Assembly (NCBI GenBank): GCA_016286665.1
Contig: JAEETX010000003.1
Location: 18,241 to 82,240, forward strand
Reading direction: 5' to 3'
DNA: 64,000 bases
DNA from: Oscillospiraceae bacterium
Lineage (GTDB): Bacteria > Bacillota > Clostridia > Oscillospirales > Oscillospiraceae
The translations under genes were made by a program, and so were the position numbers. Under the pieces are notes generated by a model. That model saw nothing but the letters and a program-made list of their open reading frames with translations. It was not told where the DNA came from and searched no databases. The first letter of the stretch is position 1, and each line of letters begins with the position of its first letter. This document shows, piece by piece, positions 35,280 through 43,976 of this stretch.

Positions 35280-35446
35280 TAAGGCAACACCGCACAATTC
35301 CCGGTACGCATCTTGCTTGCATCATGTTCCGTCATATTGCCCGAAAATCTTGGCCAATACAGGAAGTATTCCCCGCGATTTTCAGACAATCTGACGAAAA
35401 TTCTGACTGCGCAATCTGCGCACCAGAATTGTGCGGTGTTGCCTTA
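35280..35446. mobile_element. MITE-like inverted-repeat element, copy 1
   Basis: A 161-bp core (35283-35443) with perfect terminal inverted repeats GGCAACACCGCACAATTC / its complement; the palindrome extends to TAAGGC..GCCTTA. Copy 2 at 49083-49243 differs at 3 positions only; a diverged copy lies at 63695-63858. No transposase. It lies 38 bases upstream of the cupin start. A TA dinucleotide flanks AGGC..GCCT on both sides. Confidence 0.8.
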
Positions 35447-35484
35447 CGTCTTAAAGAATGCATGAATGCATAAGGAGAACGGCA

Positions 35485-36045
35485 ATGGCAGAATTTGATT
35501 ATGAATCCCTGTTTTGCAAGGTTCCGCCGGAGAACACCTTCCACGGGGATATTTGCCCCGGACCCCAGGCCTATTTCCGGGGCGAGACCTACATGCCCGG
35601 CGCGAACCTGCACATGGGCTGGCAGGTCATCACCGGCCCCATGCCCATGGAGGAGCCCCACTTCCACCACGGGGTGGAGGAATACCTGGTCTTCTTCGGG
35701 GCCCAGCTTCCCGATGTGTTCTCCTCCTGGGATGCGGAGATCGACGTCATGATCGGCGAGGACCCGGACGATATGAAGAAATTCACCGTCACGGAGCCCA
35801 CCATCGTGCGCATCCCGCCCAATATGTGGCACTGTCCCATCGACTTCCGGGTCATCCGCAAGCCCATTCTCTGGCAGGCCATCTATCTCAACGGCACCTG
35901 GAGCCGGGTCCGCCGCCGCAAAAAGGAGGACGGGGAATACGAATACCTCTTTGACGCGGACAATCTGCGCAAGTGCAGGCTCCACCCGGAGCGGAAGCGC
36001 TGCGTCTTCTGCGGCGAGTGCTTCAGGCAGGAGAAGGCGGAATAA
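35485..36045 (+). CDS. Cupin-like protein with C-terminal cysteine cluster
   Basis: 186 residues. Cupin core with metal motif PHFHHGVEEYLVFFG (about residues 56-70) and a second strand NMWHCPIDF. The C-terminal ~25 residues are basic and hold CRLHPERKRCVFCGEC, four Cys that could bind zinc. AAGGAG eight bases before ATG 35485 sets the start. Function unknown. A fragment matching its last ~36 codons lies at 39086-39192, next to a second SLH paralogue. Confidence 0.72.
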   Translation: MAEFDYESLFCKVPPENTFHGDICPGPQAYFRGETYMPGANLHMGWQVITGPMPMEEPHFHHGVEEYLVFFGAQLPDVFSSWDAEIDVMIGEDPDDMKKFTVTEPTIVRIPPNMWHCPIDFRVIRKPILWQAIYLNGTWSRVRRRKKEDGEYEYLFDADNLRKCRLHPERKRCVFCGECFRQEKAE

Positions 36046-36071
36046 TACGCCGGGAATCATACATAAAAGAC

Positions 36072-36101
36072 GCGATGCGGGAGGATAGCCTCCCGCATCG
36101 C
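36072..36101 (+). terminator. Terminator between cupin and SLH-1
   Basis: GCGATGCGGGAGG (36072-36084) pairs with 36089-36101 around ATAG, followed by TGTTTTTCC. T-rich on the other side as well, so probably bidirectional. Confidence 0.9.
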
Positions 36102-36139
36102 TGTTTTTCCGTTTGTGTTTTTCCGGGGAGCGGCAGCGC

Positions 36140-38950
36140 TCAGTCCAGACAGGGATAACCGTCGCTCAGATGCCAATTGGGATAAGCGATTCTGCCGACG
36201 TTGGCGTTATTGGCGTCCACCCAGGCGTTCAGGGCGTCCAGAACATTGGTATAGCTGACGCCATCCACCACGACGGGGGCGGACAGCTCGCCGGATTCAT
36301 TGAAGGCGCAGACCGTGTCCGAACTAACGCCCAGGGAGCCGTCGCCCTTTACCAGGGCGTAGCACCAGGCGCTGGAGCGGTAACCGGGACCGCCCACGAT
36401 CAGATAACCTTGCACCTCGGCCAGGCAGAGGCAGTTCTGCAGATCCGCGGCGGTGGAGCCGCCGGTGATGCCGCAGCAGAGGTTGTTGCCCAGGATCCTT
36501 CCCGAGACGGAGCAGTTATAGATATCGCCTTCGGCATAGACGTCGCCCACGATGCCGCCGGAGCAGCGGTCGCTCACACAGAGGACGGTGGCTGCACAGT
36601 TGTAGACGTCGGAATGGTCCGTCCAGCCCACGATGCCACCGGAGCGCCCAACGGTGCGCACAGCGCAGTTCTTGCTGGAGCAGGCGTCGATGACGGAACG
36701 GTTGCGGGCATAGCCCACGATGGGGCCGGCAACCGTGTACACGTTGAACCAGCTGTCCGCCACGGTCACGTTGCACACCGTACCCCCCTCGATAACGCCG
36801 AAGAGACCCTGATTCTCGGCGTTCATGTCGTCGACGTAGAGGCCGTGGATCGTATAGCCCTTGCCGTCGAAGGTGCCCCGGAAGGGGTGATCCGAGGTGC
36901 CGATGGGGACCCAGGTGACGAAGGAGCCTGCGTTGAGTTCAAAGAAATCGTCGGAATCGTCCAGCACATTGTAGTTCAGGTACAGGTCGTCGGTGAGGGT
37001 GACCGTCTGCCCCTTATAGTCCTTGCCGTCGTTCACGTCCTGGGCGAAGGCGATCAGTTCCTCAATGGTGCCGATGGTGAGGATGCTTTCGGAACTGTCG
37101 TCGAAGTTGTCATATACTTCCTTGCCGTCCACATAAAGGGTGCTCTTAGTCTGGTCAACACCGTCGGTGACCAGGCTGCCCTGGACCGAGCCTGCGGTGA
37201 GGGCGTCGTCGGAGGCGACGCCGGAGAGCTTGATGCTGGCGGGACCGCCGTCTTCCTCCATGGAGGAGCGGATTTCGATCACATAGGTCGCCCCTCCCTG
37301 GCCCGCGGAGAGACCAGCTGTGCGGGTGGCGGAATCGTCCGCCACGTTCATGGTCACGGAGGCGGCTGTGGTGGTGATGCTGACCGTCTGTTCCTTCTCC
37401 GTCAGCTCCACGGTGAATTCACCCTCGCCGGTGTGCCGGACGAAGTAGTAGTGCCCGGGCAGCCAGACGGTGGTCTTCGTGCTGGGCAGGCCAAGCTCAT
37501 CCAGCACGACGCCGACGTTGTTCAGAGGATAGGCGCCCTCCTGGTAGACGGTCACGCTGCCGTCCTGGATGCTCGCCACGGCCTTGCCGAAATCGTCATA
37601 GATCGTGGCGTCGTCGCTGACGGTGAGGAAGAGCATGTCGGAGGTGACGACGGAGCCCTTGCGGTTCTGCCAGCCCTGGTAGTAGTCGTCGTAGGGGATG
37701 TAGCTGATCCTCCCGCCATAGGCGCTGCCCCAGACCGTGTCGGAGAAGAGAGGGTAGGACCAGCCCACGAAATCCCCGCCGGATTTATACAGGGTGATAT
37801 AGCGTTCCGTCATGGGGTAGTTGGGGTCATAGACGAGGATGCGGGCCTCAGAGTCGCTGATGTGCTGCACCTCGTAGCCCATGATGGCGTGGCCGCCCCC
37901 CTCGCCCCAGACACAGATCAGCACCGGGGCCCTTCCGCTGAGGCGGGAATCCGCCACCGCGTCGCAGAGGTAGGAAAGCTGGTTCATGTTGCGGTTCCTG
38001 ACCTCGCTCGCCTCCTCGGTGAGCTGGCTTATGTGGACCGCCTCAATGAACTGGGTCAGGGTGAGGGAAATGGCTTCGTCCCGGTCCTGCACGCTGAGGG
38101 CGCCGGGGGCGGCGGCCCAGCTGTTGAAGTCGCCGGGGCTGATGCCGTTGCCGTACTGATAGAGGATGCCGGCGGTGGAGACCATGCCGTAGCAGTTGCC
38201 GTTCCAGTTGCCGAAGGTTTCATACATCTTTTCGGCCTTGATCTCGTCCCCGTACACCAGACGGAAGATCTCCATGGGGATGTGGTAGGGGTTGGGATAG
38301 GAGAAAGCAGCGCGGGAGTTGCTGAAAGAGTAGGAGAGATTGAAGAGGATATCGGAGGCGGGCTCCGGCACCTCCCCGTCGTACATGGCGTTATAGGCGA
38401 TCTGGCAGGCTTCGTCCCGGGTTACCGGCTTGGCAGGGTCGAAATCAGCGATGCCCGCGTAGAGCAGCTCGGCGGAGGCGAGGTTGGCGACCCCCGTCTC
38501 CCAGTCCTTGCCCAGCATACCGGCTTGCTCGGCGTCGTAGCCCAGGGCGGTGAGGAGCAGCTTGCTCCAGGCGGAGCCCGTGAGCTGTCCCTTGGGGTTG
38601 AACTTGCCGCCGCCCACGCCGGCCACGAGCTCGTTGTTGGCGCAATAGGCGATATAGGTCGCGCTCCAGGAGTTTGCGCTGACATCCTGGAAGGCGGGGA
38701 TGCCTTCCGGCTGCCCGCGGAGGATCATGGTGAGGATTTTGCAGGCCTGTTCCCTCGTCAGGGTCTCCTTCGGGCGGAAGGTGCCGTCCTCAAAACCGCT
38801 GATGATCCCCTCACGGGAGAGCACCGTCACCGCTTCCTGGTAGGTGATCTCGTTCTTGTCCTTGAAATCCGGGTCCGCCGCGCCTGCGCTTACCCATAGG
38901 GACAGGAACAGAGACAGGATCAGCAGCAAGCTGAACAGTCGTTTTTTCAT
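36140..38950 (-). CDS. SLH-anchored papain-like protein with GLUG repeats (SLH-1)
   Basis: 936 residues, secreted. Signal peptide (cut near SAGAA), three SLH-type segments (~28-195: EITYQEAVTVLSREGIISGF, FNPKGQLTGSAWSKLLLTAL, FDPAKPVTRDEACQIAYNAM) that bind cell-wall polymer, then a papain-like domain with Cys253 (NGNCYGM), His354 (GGGHAIMGY) and Asp375 (VYDPNYP), an immunoglobulin-like middle (~460-615) and a C-terminal set of GLUG motifs (FRGTFDGKGYTIHGL, GGIVGWTDH, GGIVGDVYAEG). The first ~600 residues are closely similar to SLH-2. Likely a surface peptidase or host/matrix-facing protein. Confidence 0.82.
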   Translation of the reverse strand: MKKRLFSLLLILSLFLSLWVSAGAADPDFKDKNEITYQEAVTVLSREGIISGFEDGTFRPKETLTREQACKILTMILRGQPEGIPAFQDVSANSWSATYIAYCANNELVAGVGGGKFNPKGQLTGSAWSKLLLTALGYDAEQAGMLGKDWETGVANLASAELLYAGIADFDPAKPVTRDEACQIAYNAMYDGEVPEPASDILFNLSYSFSNSRAAFSYPNPYHIPMEIFRLVYGDEIKAEKMYETFGNWNGNCYGMVSTAGILYQYGNGISPGDFNSWAAAPGALSVQDRDEAISLTLTQFIEAVHISQLTEEASEVRNRNMNQLSYLCDAVADSRLSGRAPVLICVWGEGGGHAIMGYEVQHISDSEARILVYDPNYPMTERYITLYKSGGDFVGWSYPLFSDTVWGSAYGGRISYIPYDDYYQGWQNRKGSVVTSDMLFLTVSDDATIYDDFGKAVASIQDGSVTVYQEGAYPLNNVGVVLDELGLPSTKTTVWLPGHYYFVRHTGEGEFTVELTEKEQTVSITTTAASVTMNVADDSATRTAGLSAGQGGATYVIEIRSSMEEDGGPASIKLSGVASDDALTAGSVQGSLVTDGVDQTKSTLYVDGKEVYDNFDDSSESILTIGTIEELIAFAQDVNDGKDYKGQTVTLTDDLYLNYNVLDDSDDFFELNAGSFVTWVPIGTSDHPFRGTFDGKGYTIHGLYVDDMNAENQGLFGVIEGGTVCNVTVADSWFNVYTVAGPIVGYARNRSVIDACSSKNCAVRTVGRSGGIVGWTDHSDVYNCAATVLCVSDRCSGGIVGDVYAEGDIYNCSVSGRILGNNLCCGITGGSTAADLQNCLCLAEVQGYLIVGGPGYRSSAWCYALVKGDGSLGVSSDTVCAFNESGELSAPVVVDGVSYTNVLDALNAWVDANNANVGRIAYPNWHLSDGYPCLD

Positions 38951-38994
38951 CGAGCAGCCTCCTTTTTTGGTCGTGAATGAAATCCTTCAATTTT

Positions 38995-39023
38995 ACATTA
39001 TCACAAAATAAGAGGATTGTCAT
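38995..39023 (-). promoter_or_regulatory. Promoter of SLH-1
   Basis: On the minus strand ATGACA (39018-39023), 17 bp, TAATGT (38995-39000). The same sequence pattern precedes SLH-2. Confidence 0.6.
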
Positions 39024-39085
39024 TATATTTCTGAACAACGGCGAAAAAAAGGGAATAAGAGCTGTTTCGTCACGGATCATGGACG

Positions 39086-39192
39086 GGAGAATGCGATTAC
39101 CTCTTCGCTGCGGACGACCTGCGCAAGTGCAGGCTCCGCCCGGAGCGCAAGCGCTGCGTCGTCTGCGGCGAGTGCTGCAAGGAAGCGGACGG
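39086..39192 (+). pseudogene. 3' fragment of the cupin gene
   Basis: In one frame this encodes GECDYLFAADDLRKCRLRPE and then RKRCVVCGECCKEAD, matching the last ~36 residues of the cupin at 35485 (YLFDADNLRKCRLHPE, RKRCVFCGECFRQ). No start codon, ribosome site or cupin core precedes it. It stands in the same position and orientation relative to SLH-2 as the intact gene does to SLH-1. The rest of 38951-39265 holds the SLH-1 promoter and a terminator only. Confidence 0.85.
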
Positions 39193-39204
39193 AACGACAT
39201 ACGG

Positions 39205-39241
39205 ACAGGGGAGGTTCTGGCACAGCCAAAACCTCCCCTGT
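39205..39241. terminator. Terminator between cupin fragment and SLH-2
   Basis: ACAGGGGAGGTT (39205-39216) pairs with 39230-39241, then TTTCAGTTTTTAT on the + strand. Confidence 0.75.
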
Positions 39242-39265
39242 TTCAGTTTTTATCCTTGTTTCCGT

Positions 39266-42200
39266 TCACCCCACGGTGAAGACGATGGTGAGAGCCCTTG
39301 CCAGATTCAGCTCGGTGGCGCTGCCGCCGTCGTAGAAGCGCAGCTCATAGGTGCCGTAGCTGTTGGGAGCTTTGATGGTGACGGTGCCGCTGCCCACGTT
39401 CGGCTTCTGATAGTTGGCCTTGTAGCTGGTGGCGGGGGAGTCCTTGTCGGAGACGCAGATCCATGCGTTGTGGTCCACCAGCCACTGGGTAACGCCGCTG
39501 TAGGAGACGACGATGGGTTCCTCCGGGGCGAAGTGCGTTTTCGGGACGGACATGGAGACGGTTTTGGTGAGCTCGCTGTGCTTCACGGTGAAGGGGATGG
39601 TGAAGCGCGCAGCCAGGTTGAGGTCGTTGGCGCTGCCGCCGTCGTAGAAGCGGATCTCGTATTCGCCCTCGTCAAAGGGGGCGTTGATGGTGACGGTGCC
39701 GCTGCCCACGTCCGGCTTCTGATAGTTGGCCTTATAGCTGTTGGAGGCGGCGCCCCTGTTGGAGACGCAGATCCATGCGCTGTGGTCTTTTAACCACTCG
39801 GTGACGCCGCTGTAGGAGACGACGATGGGCTCCTCCGGGGCATAGAGGGTCTTGGGGATGGAGATGGCGACATTCTTGGTGAGCTCGCTGTGCTTCACGG
39901 TGAAGGGGATGGTGAGCCGCAATACCCGGTTCAGGTCGTTGGCGGAGCCGCCGTCATAGAAGCGGAGCTCGTATTCCCCTTCGTCGAAGGGGGCCTTGAT
40001 GGTGACGGTGCCGCTGCCCACGTCCGGCTTCTGATAGTTGGCCTTATAACTGTTGGAGGGAGCGCCGGAGTCGGAGACGCAGATCCAGGCGGTGTGGTCT
40101 TTTAACCATTCGGTGACGCCGCTGTAGGAGACGACGATGGGCTCCTCCGGGGCGAAAAGGGTCTTGGATACGCGGAGGGAAACGTCCTTAGTCAGTTCGC
40201 TGTGCTTCACGGTGAAGGGGATGGTGAGGCGCGTCACCAGGTTCAGGTCGTTGGCGGCGCTGCTGTCGTAGAAACGGATCTCGTATTCGCCCTCGTCGAA
40301 GGGAGCCTTGATGGTGACGGAGCCGCTGCCCGCGTTCGGCTTCTGATAATTGGCCTTATAGCTGTTGGCGGGGGCGCCTCTGTCCGAGACGCAGATCCAT
40401 GCGGTGTGGCTGACGAGCCAATCGGTGACGCCGCTGTAGGAGATGACGATGGGCTCCTCCGGGGCGTAGAGGGTCTTGGGTACGCTGAGCTTTGTGTTCT
40501 TCGTCAGCTCCGGCCGCTCCACCGTGAAGGTGATGACCGTGCTGTCGTCCAGGTTTTCGTCGTTGGCGGCGCTGCCGGCATAGAAGCGCAGCTCATAGGT
40601 CCCCTCGTCATAGGGGGCGTTGATGGTGACGGAGCCGCTGCCCACATCCGGCTTCTGATAGTTGGCCTTATAGCTGTTGGCGGGGGCGCCGGAGTCGGAG
40701 ACGCAGATCCAGGGATTACGATCCTTGACGGCCGTCGTGACGCCGGAATAGCTGATGACGATGGGTTCCTCCGGCGCGAAGATCGTCTTGGAGACGCTGA
40801 GCTGCACGCTGTTCCCCTTCGTCGCGGGCGTCGCGGGCTGCTCACCCCGGCCGCTGCGCTCCTGGGGGTCCGCCGGCGTGCTGGGTCCCTTGCCGGTGTC
40901 ATAGGGCTCGGAAGAACCGCCCTCGCCCTTGGCGGAGCCGCCGCCCTCGTAGACGGTCTCGCCGTCCACATAAAGGGTGTCCCGGTTGGGGTCCACGCCG
41001 TCGGTGACCAGGCTGCCGTTTTTGCTGCCCGCGGTCACGCCGCTGCCGGAGACGGTGCCCGACAGGCGGATGGAAGAAGGCCCGCCGTCCTCCTCCATGG
41101 AGGAGCGCACGTCGATGGTGTAGGTCGCGCCCTGCTCGCCGGCGGGGATGCTCACCGTGCGGAGGGCGGAGGCATCCGCCACGTTCATGCCCACGGAGGA
41201 AGCCGTGGTGGTGACGCTGGCCGTCTGGCTCTTTTCCGTCAGCTCCACCGTGAATTCACCGCTGCCGGTGTGCTTCACGGAATAGCTGTGGCCGGGCAGC
41301 CAGATGGTGGTGTCCGTGCTGGGCAGGCCGTCAGCATCCAGCACGATGCCGATATACCGCATGGGGTAGGCGTCGTCCTGATAAACCGTCACGCTGCCGT
41401 TTTTGACCTCGGCCACGCGATCGCCGTTTTCATCATAGATCATGGCGTCGTCATTGACCGTCATGAACAGCATGTCGGAGGTGATGACGGAGCCCTTCCG
41501 GTTTTGCCAGCCCTGGTAGTAGTCGGCGTAGGGGATGTAGGACATGAAGCCGTTATCGTCGTTCCAGATGATGCTGTAGGTGATGGGATAGCTCCAGCCG
41601 GTATAGTTCCCGCCGCTCTTTGAGAGGGTCATCCAGCATTCTTCCATGGGATAGTTGGGGTCATAGACCAGCACATGGGTCTCGGAGGCGCTGATTTCCT
41701 CCACGTCGTAGCCCATGATGGCGTGGCCGCCCTCCGGACCCCAGACGCAAACCAGCACCGGCCCTTTTCCGCTGTCCCGGGCATCCTTCACTGCGGCGCA
41801 GAGACCGCTGAGATCGTTATAATTCGCCGCTTTCACCTCGTTCAGCTCCTCGGAGAGCTGGGTCACGTGGAGCGCCTCAACGAACTGGGTCAGGTTGAGA
41901 GAGAGGGAGCGGCTTTTGTCCGTAACGCGCAGCCCGCCGGGAACGGCGACCTGGTTGTTGAAGTCGCTGGGGCTGATGCCGTTGCCGTACTGATACAGGA
42001 TGCCGGCGGTGGACACCATGCCGTAGCAGTTGCCGCCCCATTCGCCGAAGGTTTCATACATCTTCTCGGCCTTGATCTCGTCCCCGTAGATCAGACGGAA
42101 GATATCCATGGGGATGCGGTAGGGGCTCGGATAGTTGAACGCCCCTTCGGTATTGGCGAAAGAGTAGGAGAGATGGGAAAGGATGTCGTTGGCCGGCTCC

Positions 42201-42784
42201 GGCACCTGCCCGTCGTACATGGCGTTGTAGGCGATCTGGCAGGCTTCGTCCCGGGTCACGGGCTTGGCGGGATCGAAATTGGCGATGCCCGCATAGAGCT
42301 GCTCCGCAGAGGCCAGGTTGGCGACCCCCGTCGCCCAGCCCTTGCCCAGCATACCGGAGGCCTCCGCGTCGTAGCCCAGGGCGGTGAGGAGCATCTTGCT
42401 CCAGGCCGAGCCGGTGAGCTGCCCGCCCGGATTGAAGCTGCCGTCCCCGACGCCGGCGACGATCTCGTTGTAGGCGCAGTAGGCGACATAGCCGGCGTAC
42501 CAGGCGCCGGGGCGCACGTCGGTGAAGTTTGCCTCGCCGTCGGGCCAGCCGCACAGGATCTTGGTGAGGATGGTGCAGGCCTGGCTGCGGGTCAGGGTCT
42601 CCTTGGGGCGGAAGGTGCCGTCCTCAAAGCCGGTGATGATCCCCTCGCGGGAGAGCACCGCCACCGCTTCCTGGTAGGTGATCTCGTCCTTGTCCTTGTA
42701 GTTCAGGTCCACCGCGCCTGCGCTCACACAGAGGGACAGGAACAGAGACAGGACCAGCAGGAAGCTGAACAGTCGTTTTTTCAT
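39266..42784 (-). CDS. SLH-anchored papain-like protein with five Ig-like repeats (SLH-2)
   Basis: 1172 residues. Same signal peptide, SLH segments (~28-195) and papain-like domain as SLH-1 (GGNCYGM Cys, GGHAIMGY His, VYDPNYP Asp). After ~620 residues comes a linker rich in Pro/Gly/Ser (TGKGPSTPADPQERSGRGEQ), then five near-identical ~100-residue beta-sandwich repeats. Each has APEEPIVxSYSGVT, a WICVSD block, NSYKANYQKP (TSYKANYQKP in the last) and an EIRFY or ELRFY strand. The repeats would extend the protein from the surface or bind ligand. Preceded by a promoter like that of SLH-1. Confidence 0.82.
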   Translation of the reverse strand: MKKRLFSFLLVLSLFLSLCVSAGAVDLNYKDKDEITYQEAVAVLSREGIITGFEDGTFRPKETLTRSQACTILTKILCGWPDGEANFTDVRPGAWYAGYVAYCAYNEIVAGVGDGSFNPGGQLTGSAWSKMLLTALGYDAEASGMLGKGWATGVANLASAEQLYAGIANFDPAKPVTRDEACQIAYNAMYDGQVPEPANDILSHLSYSFANTEGAFNYPSPYRIPMDIFRLIYGDEIKAEKMYETFGEWGGNCYGMVSTAGILYQYGNGISPSDFNNQVAVPGGLRVTDKSRSLSLNLTQFVEALHVTQLSEELNEVKAANYNDLSGLCAAVKDARDSGKGPVLVCVWGPEGGHAIMGYDVEEISASETHVLVYDPNYPMEECWMTLSKSGGNYTGWSYPITYSIIWNDDNGFMSYIPYADYYQGWQNRKGSVITSDMLFMTVNDDAMIYDENGDRVAEVKNGSVTVYQDDAYPMRYIGIVLDADGLPSTDTTIWLPGHSYSVKHTGSGEFTVELTEKSQTASVTTTASSVGMNVADASALRTVSIPAGEQGATYTIDVRSSMEEDGGPSSIRLSGTVSGSGVTAGSKNGSLVTDGVDPNRDTLYVDGETVYEGGGSAKGEGGSSEPYDTGKGPSTPADPQERSGRGEQPATPATKGNSVQLSVSKTIFAPEEPIVISYSGVTTAVKDRNPWICVSDSGAPANSYKANYQKPDVGSGSVTINAPYDEGTYELRFYAGSAANDENLDDSTVITFTVERPELTKNTKLSVPKTLYAPEEPIVISYSGVTDWLVSHTAWICVSDRGAPANSYKANYQKPNAGSGSVTIKAPFDEGEYEIRFYDSSAANDLNLVTRLTIPFTVKHSELTKDVSLRVSKTLFAPEEPIVVSYSGVTEWLKDHTAWICVSDSGAPSNSYKANYQKPDVGSGTVTIKAPFDEGEYELRFYDGGSANDLNRVLRLTIPFTVKHSELTKNVAISIPKTLYAPEEPIVVSYSGVTEWLKDHSAWICVSNRGAASNSYKANYQKPDVGSGTVTINAPFDEGEYEIRFYDGGSANDLNLAARFTIPFTVKHSELTKTVSMSVPKTHFAPEEPIVVSYSGVTQWLVDHNAWICVSDKDSPATSYKANYQKPNVGSGTVTIKAPNSYGTYELRFYDGGSATELNLARALTIVFTVG

Positions 42785-42825
42785 CGCGCATCCTCCTTTT
42801 TGGCTGCATAAATGATTCTGAATCT

Positions 42826-42854
42826 ACATTATCATAAAAAGAGAGAATTGTCAT
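42826..42854 (-). promoter_or_regulatory. Promoter of SLH-2
   Basis: On the minus strand ATGACA (42849-42854), 17 bp, TAATGT (42826-42831), nearly the same as the SLH-1 promoter including the spacer's TTTTxTGA end. Confidence 0.6.
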
Positions 42855-42903
42855 CCCTTTCCGCAGCGCGGCGGGAAAAAAGGGCGTTTCCGCCCCCTCT
42901 TTG

Positions 42904-43419
42904 TCAGTTCTCGCGCGCCGGCGCCGCCGGGAAACGCCCCAGCTCCGTGTAGATCATGCCGCCCTTCCCACGGTCTGAGCGCAGGAGGGAGAAAGCGTCC
43001 ACCGTCATGGAGGCCTCGCCGATCCGGATGCCGGGCATGGGACCGCGGGCTTTACGGAGGAGGGTGACATGGGGGGAGAAGCGCTTCCGGTCAAAGGGGA
43101 CGCCGCTGTCCGCCAGGGCGCGGCGGACCCTGCGGGCAAGGGCTTCCAGCGCCGGGGAAGCGCGCATCCCGGCCCACCAGAGGTCGCCGAAGCAGCCCAG
43201 CCCCTCCAGGCTCAGCTCGAAGGGGGTGAAGGACACCCCTGATAGGGCTTCCAGCGCCGGCTCCGCGTCCGGCATTTCGCCGATGAAGGCGAGGGTCAGA
43301 TGCAGGTTTTCTTCCCTGGTGTAGCTGCCGCGGACGCCGCCGTCATACATTTCGTTCTGGGCCTCGATCAGGGCGGCTTTCATGCTTTCCGACAAGTCGA
43401 CGGCAATAAACAGTCTCAT
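42904..43419 (-). CDS. thpR: RNA 2',3'-cyclic phosphodiesterase (ThpR/LigT)
   Basis: 171 residues, 2H phosphoesterase. The two catalytic HxTx motifs are HLTL (about residue 41) and HVTL (about residue 119), with MRLFIAVDLSE at the N-terminus. Opens 2',3'-cyclic phosphate ends of RNA. Start ATG 43419 follows GGAAGG by 9 bases; the upstream in-frame ATG (43428) abuts that site. Confidence 0.92.
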   Translation of the reverse strand: MRLFIAVDLSESMKAALIEAQNEMYDGGVRGSYTREENLHLTLAFIGEMPDAEPALEALSGVSFTPFELSLEGLGCFGDLWWAGMRASPALEALARRVRRALADSGVPFDRKRFSPHVTLLRKARGPMPGIRIGEASMTVDAFSLLRSDRGKGGMIYTELGRFPAAPAREN

Positions 43420-43746
43420 CGTTTCCATCCTTCCGTTCCTGCTTTGCATAAGACCATTACAGGGGATTTCGCGGCAAAAGTCAAGGGGGAACGGAGAATT
43501 GCCGGAACCGGCGACCCCTTTCGCCGGAGAGAGCAGCGCTTACTTACAAACAGACGCGGTCCGTCTATCGATCAGCGTCTGGAAACATGAACGAGACGAC
43601 CCGGAATTTCGCCTGCGGCGAAGATTCGCTCGCCCTGCGCCTGGTGAGCGAGCTCCCCGATCGCAGGGCGGCGAATGCGGACCGGGACCTTGCAAGCCTT
43701 GCTTGCAAGGTCCTGTCTGCTTTTGGGAGCAACACTTCCAAACAAA
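43420..43746. other. Non-coding stretch before tRNA-Cys
   Basis: No convincing gene. It contains a strong hairpin GGACCTTGCAAGC/GCTTGCAAGGTCC (about 43686-43714) followed by TGTCTGCTTTTG, which could terminate a + strand transcript, and a GC-rich inverted segment around 43610-43680. I see no promoter and recognise no RNA class. Confidence 0.4.
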
Positions 43747-43770
43747 AACACGGCCACTTTGGGCCGTGTT
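43747..43770 (-). terminator. Terminator of tRNA-Cys
   Basis: AACACGGCC (43747-43755) pairs with 43762-43770; on the minus strand TTTTTGTTTGG follows. Confidence 0.85.
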
Positions 43771-43776
43771 TTCGTT

Positions 43777-43850
43777 TGGAGGCGCCACCCGGAATCGGAC
43801 CGGGGATAAAGGTTTTGCAGACCTCTGCCTTACCTCTTGGCTATGGCGCC
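43777..43850 (-). tRNA. tRNA-Cys (anticodon GCA)
   Basis: 74 bases with encoded CCA. Acceptor stem GGCGCCA/TGGCGCC, D arm with AAGAGGTAAGGC, anticodon stem GAGGT/ACCTT around CTGCAAA (anticodon GCA) and T arm CCGGG/CCCGG around TCCGATT-type loop. Confidence 0.96.
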
Positions 43851-43976
43851 CTATCAGCGGGGATTAGTCTACCATATTCAATCCCTTCGGTCAAGCATAA
43901 ATTACTGCATCCCGAGAAAAAACTTGAGAACGGATATGATCATCCCCGGACGGAGGCAGCGGGAGAAGCGGGATGG

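Noticed and set aside
35299..35440. Conserved short peptide frame in the inverted-repeat elements
   Set aside because: A frame survives in all three copies, but there is no ribosome site and the shared DNA palindrome explains the similarity.
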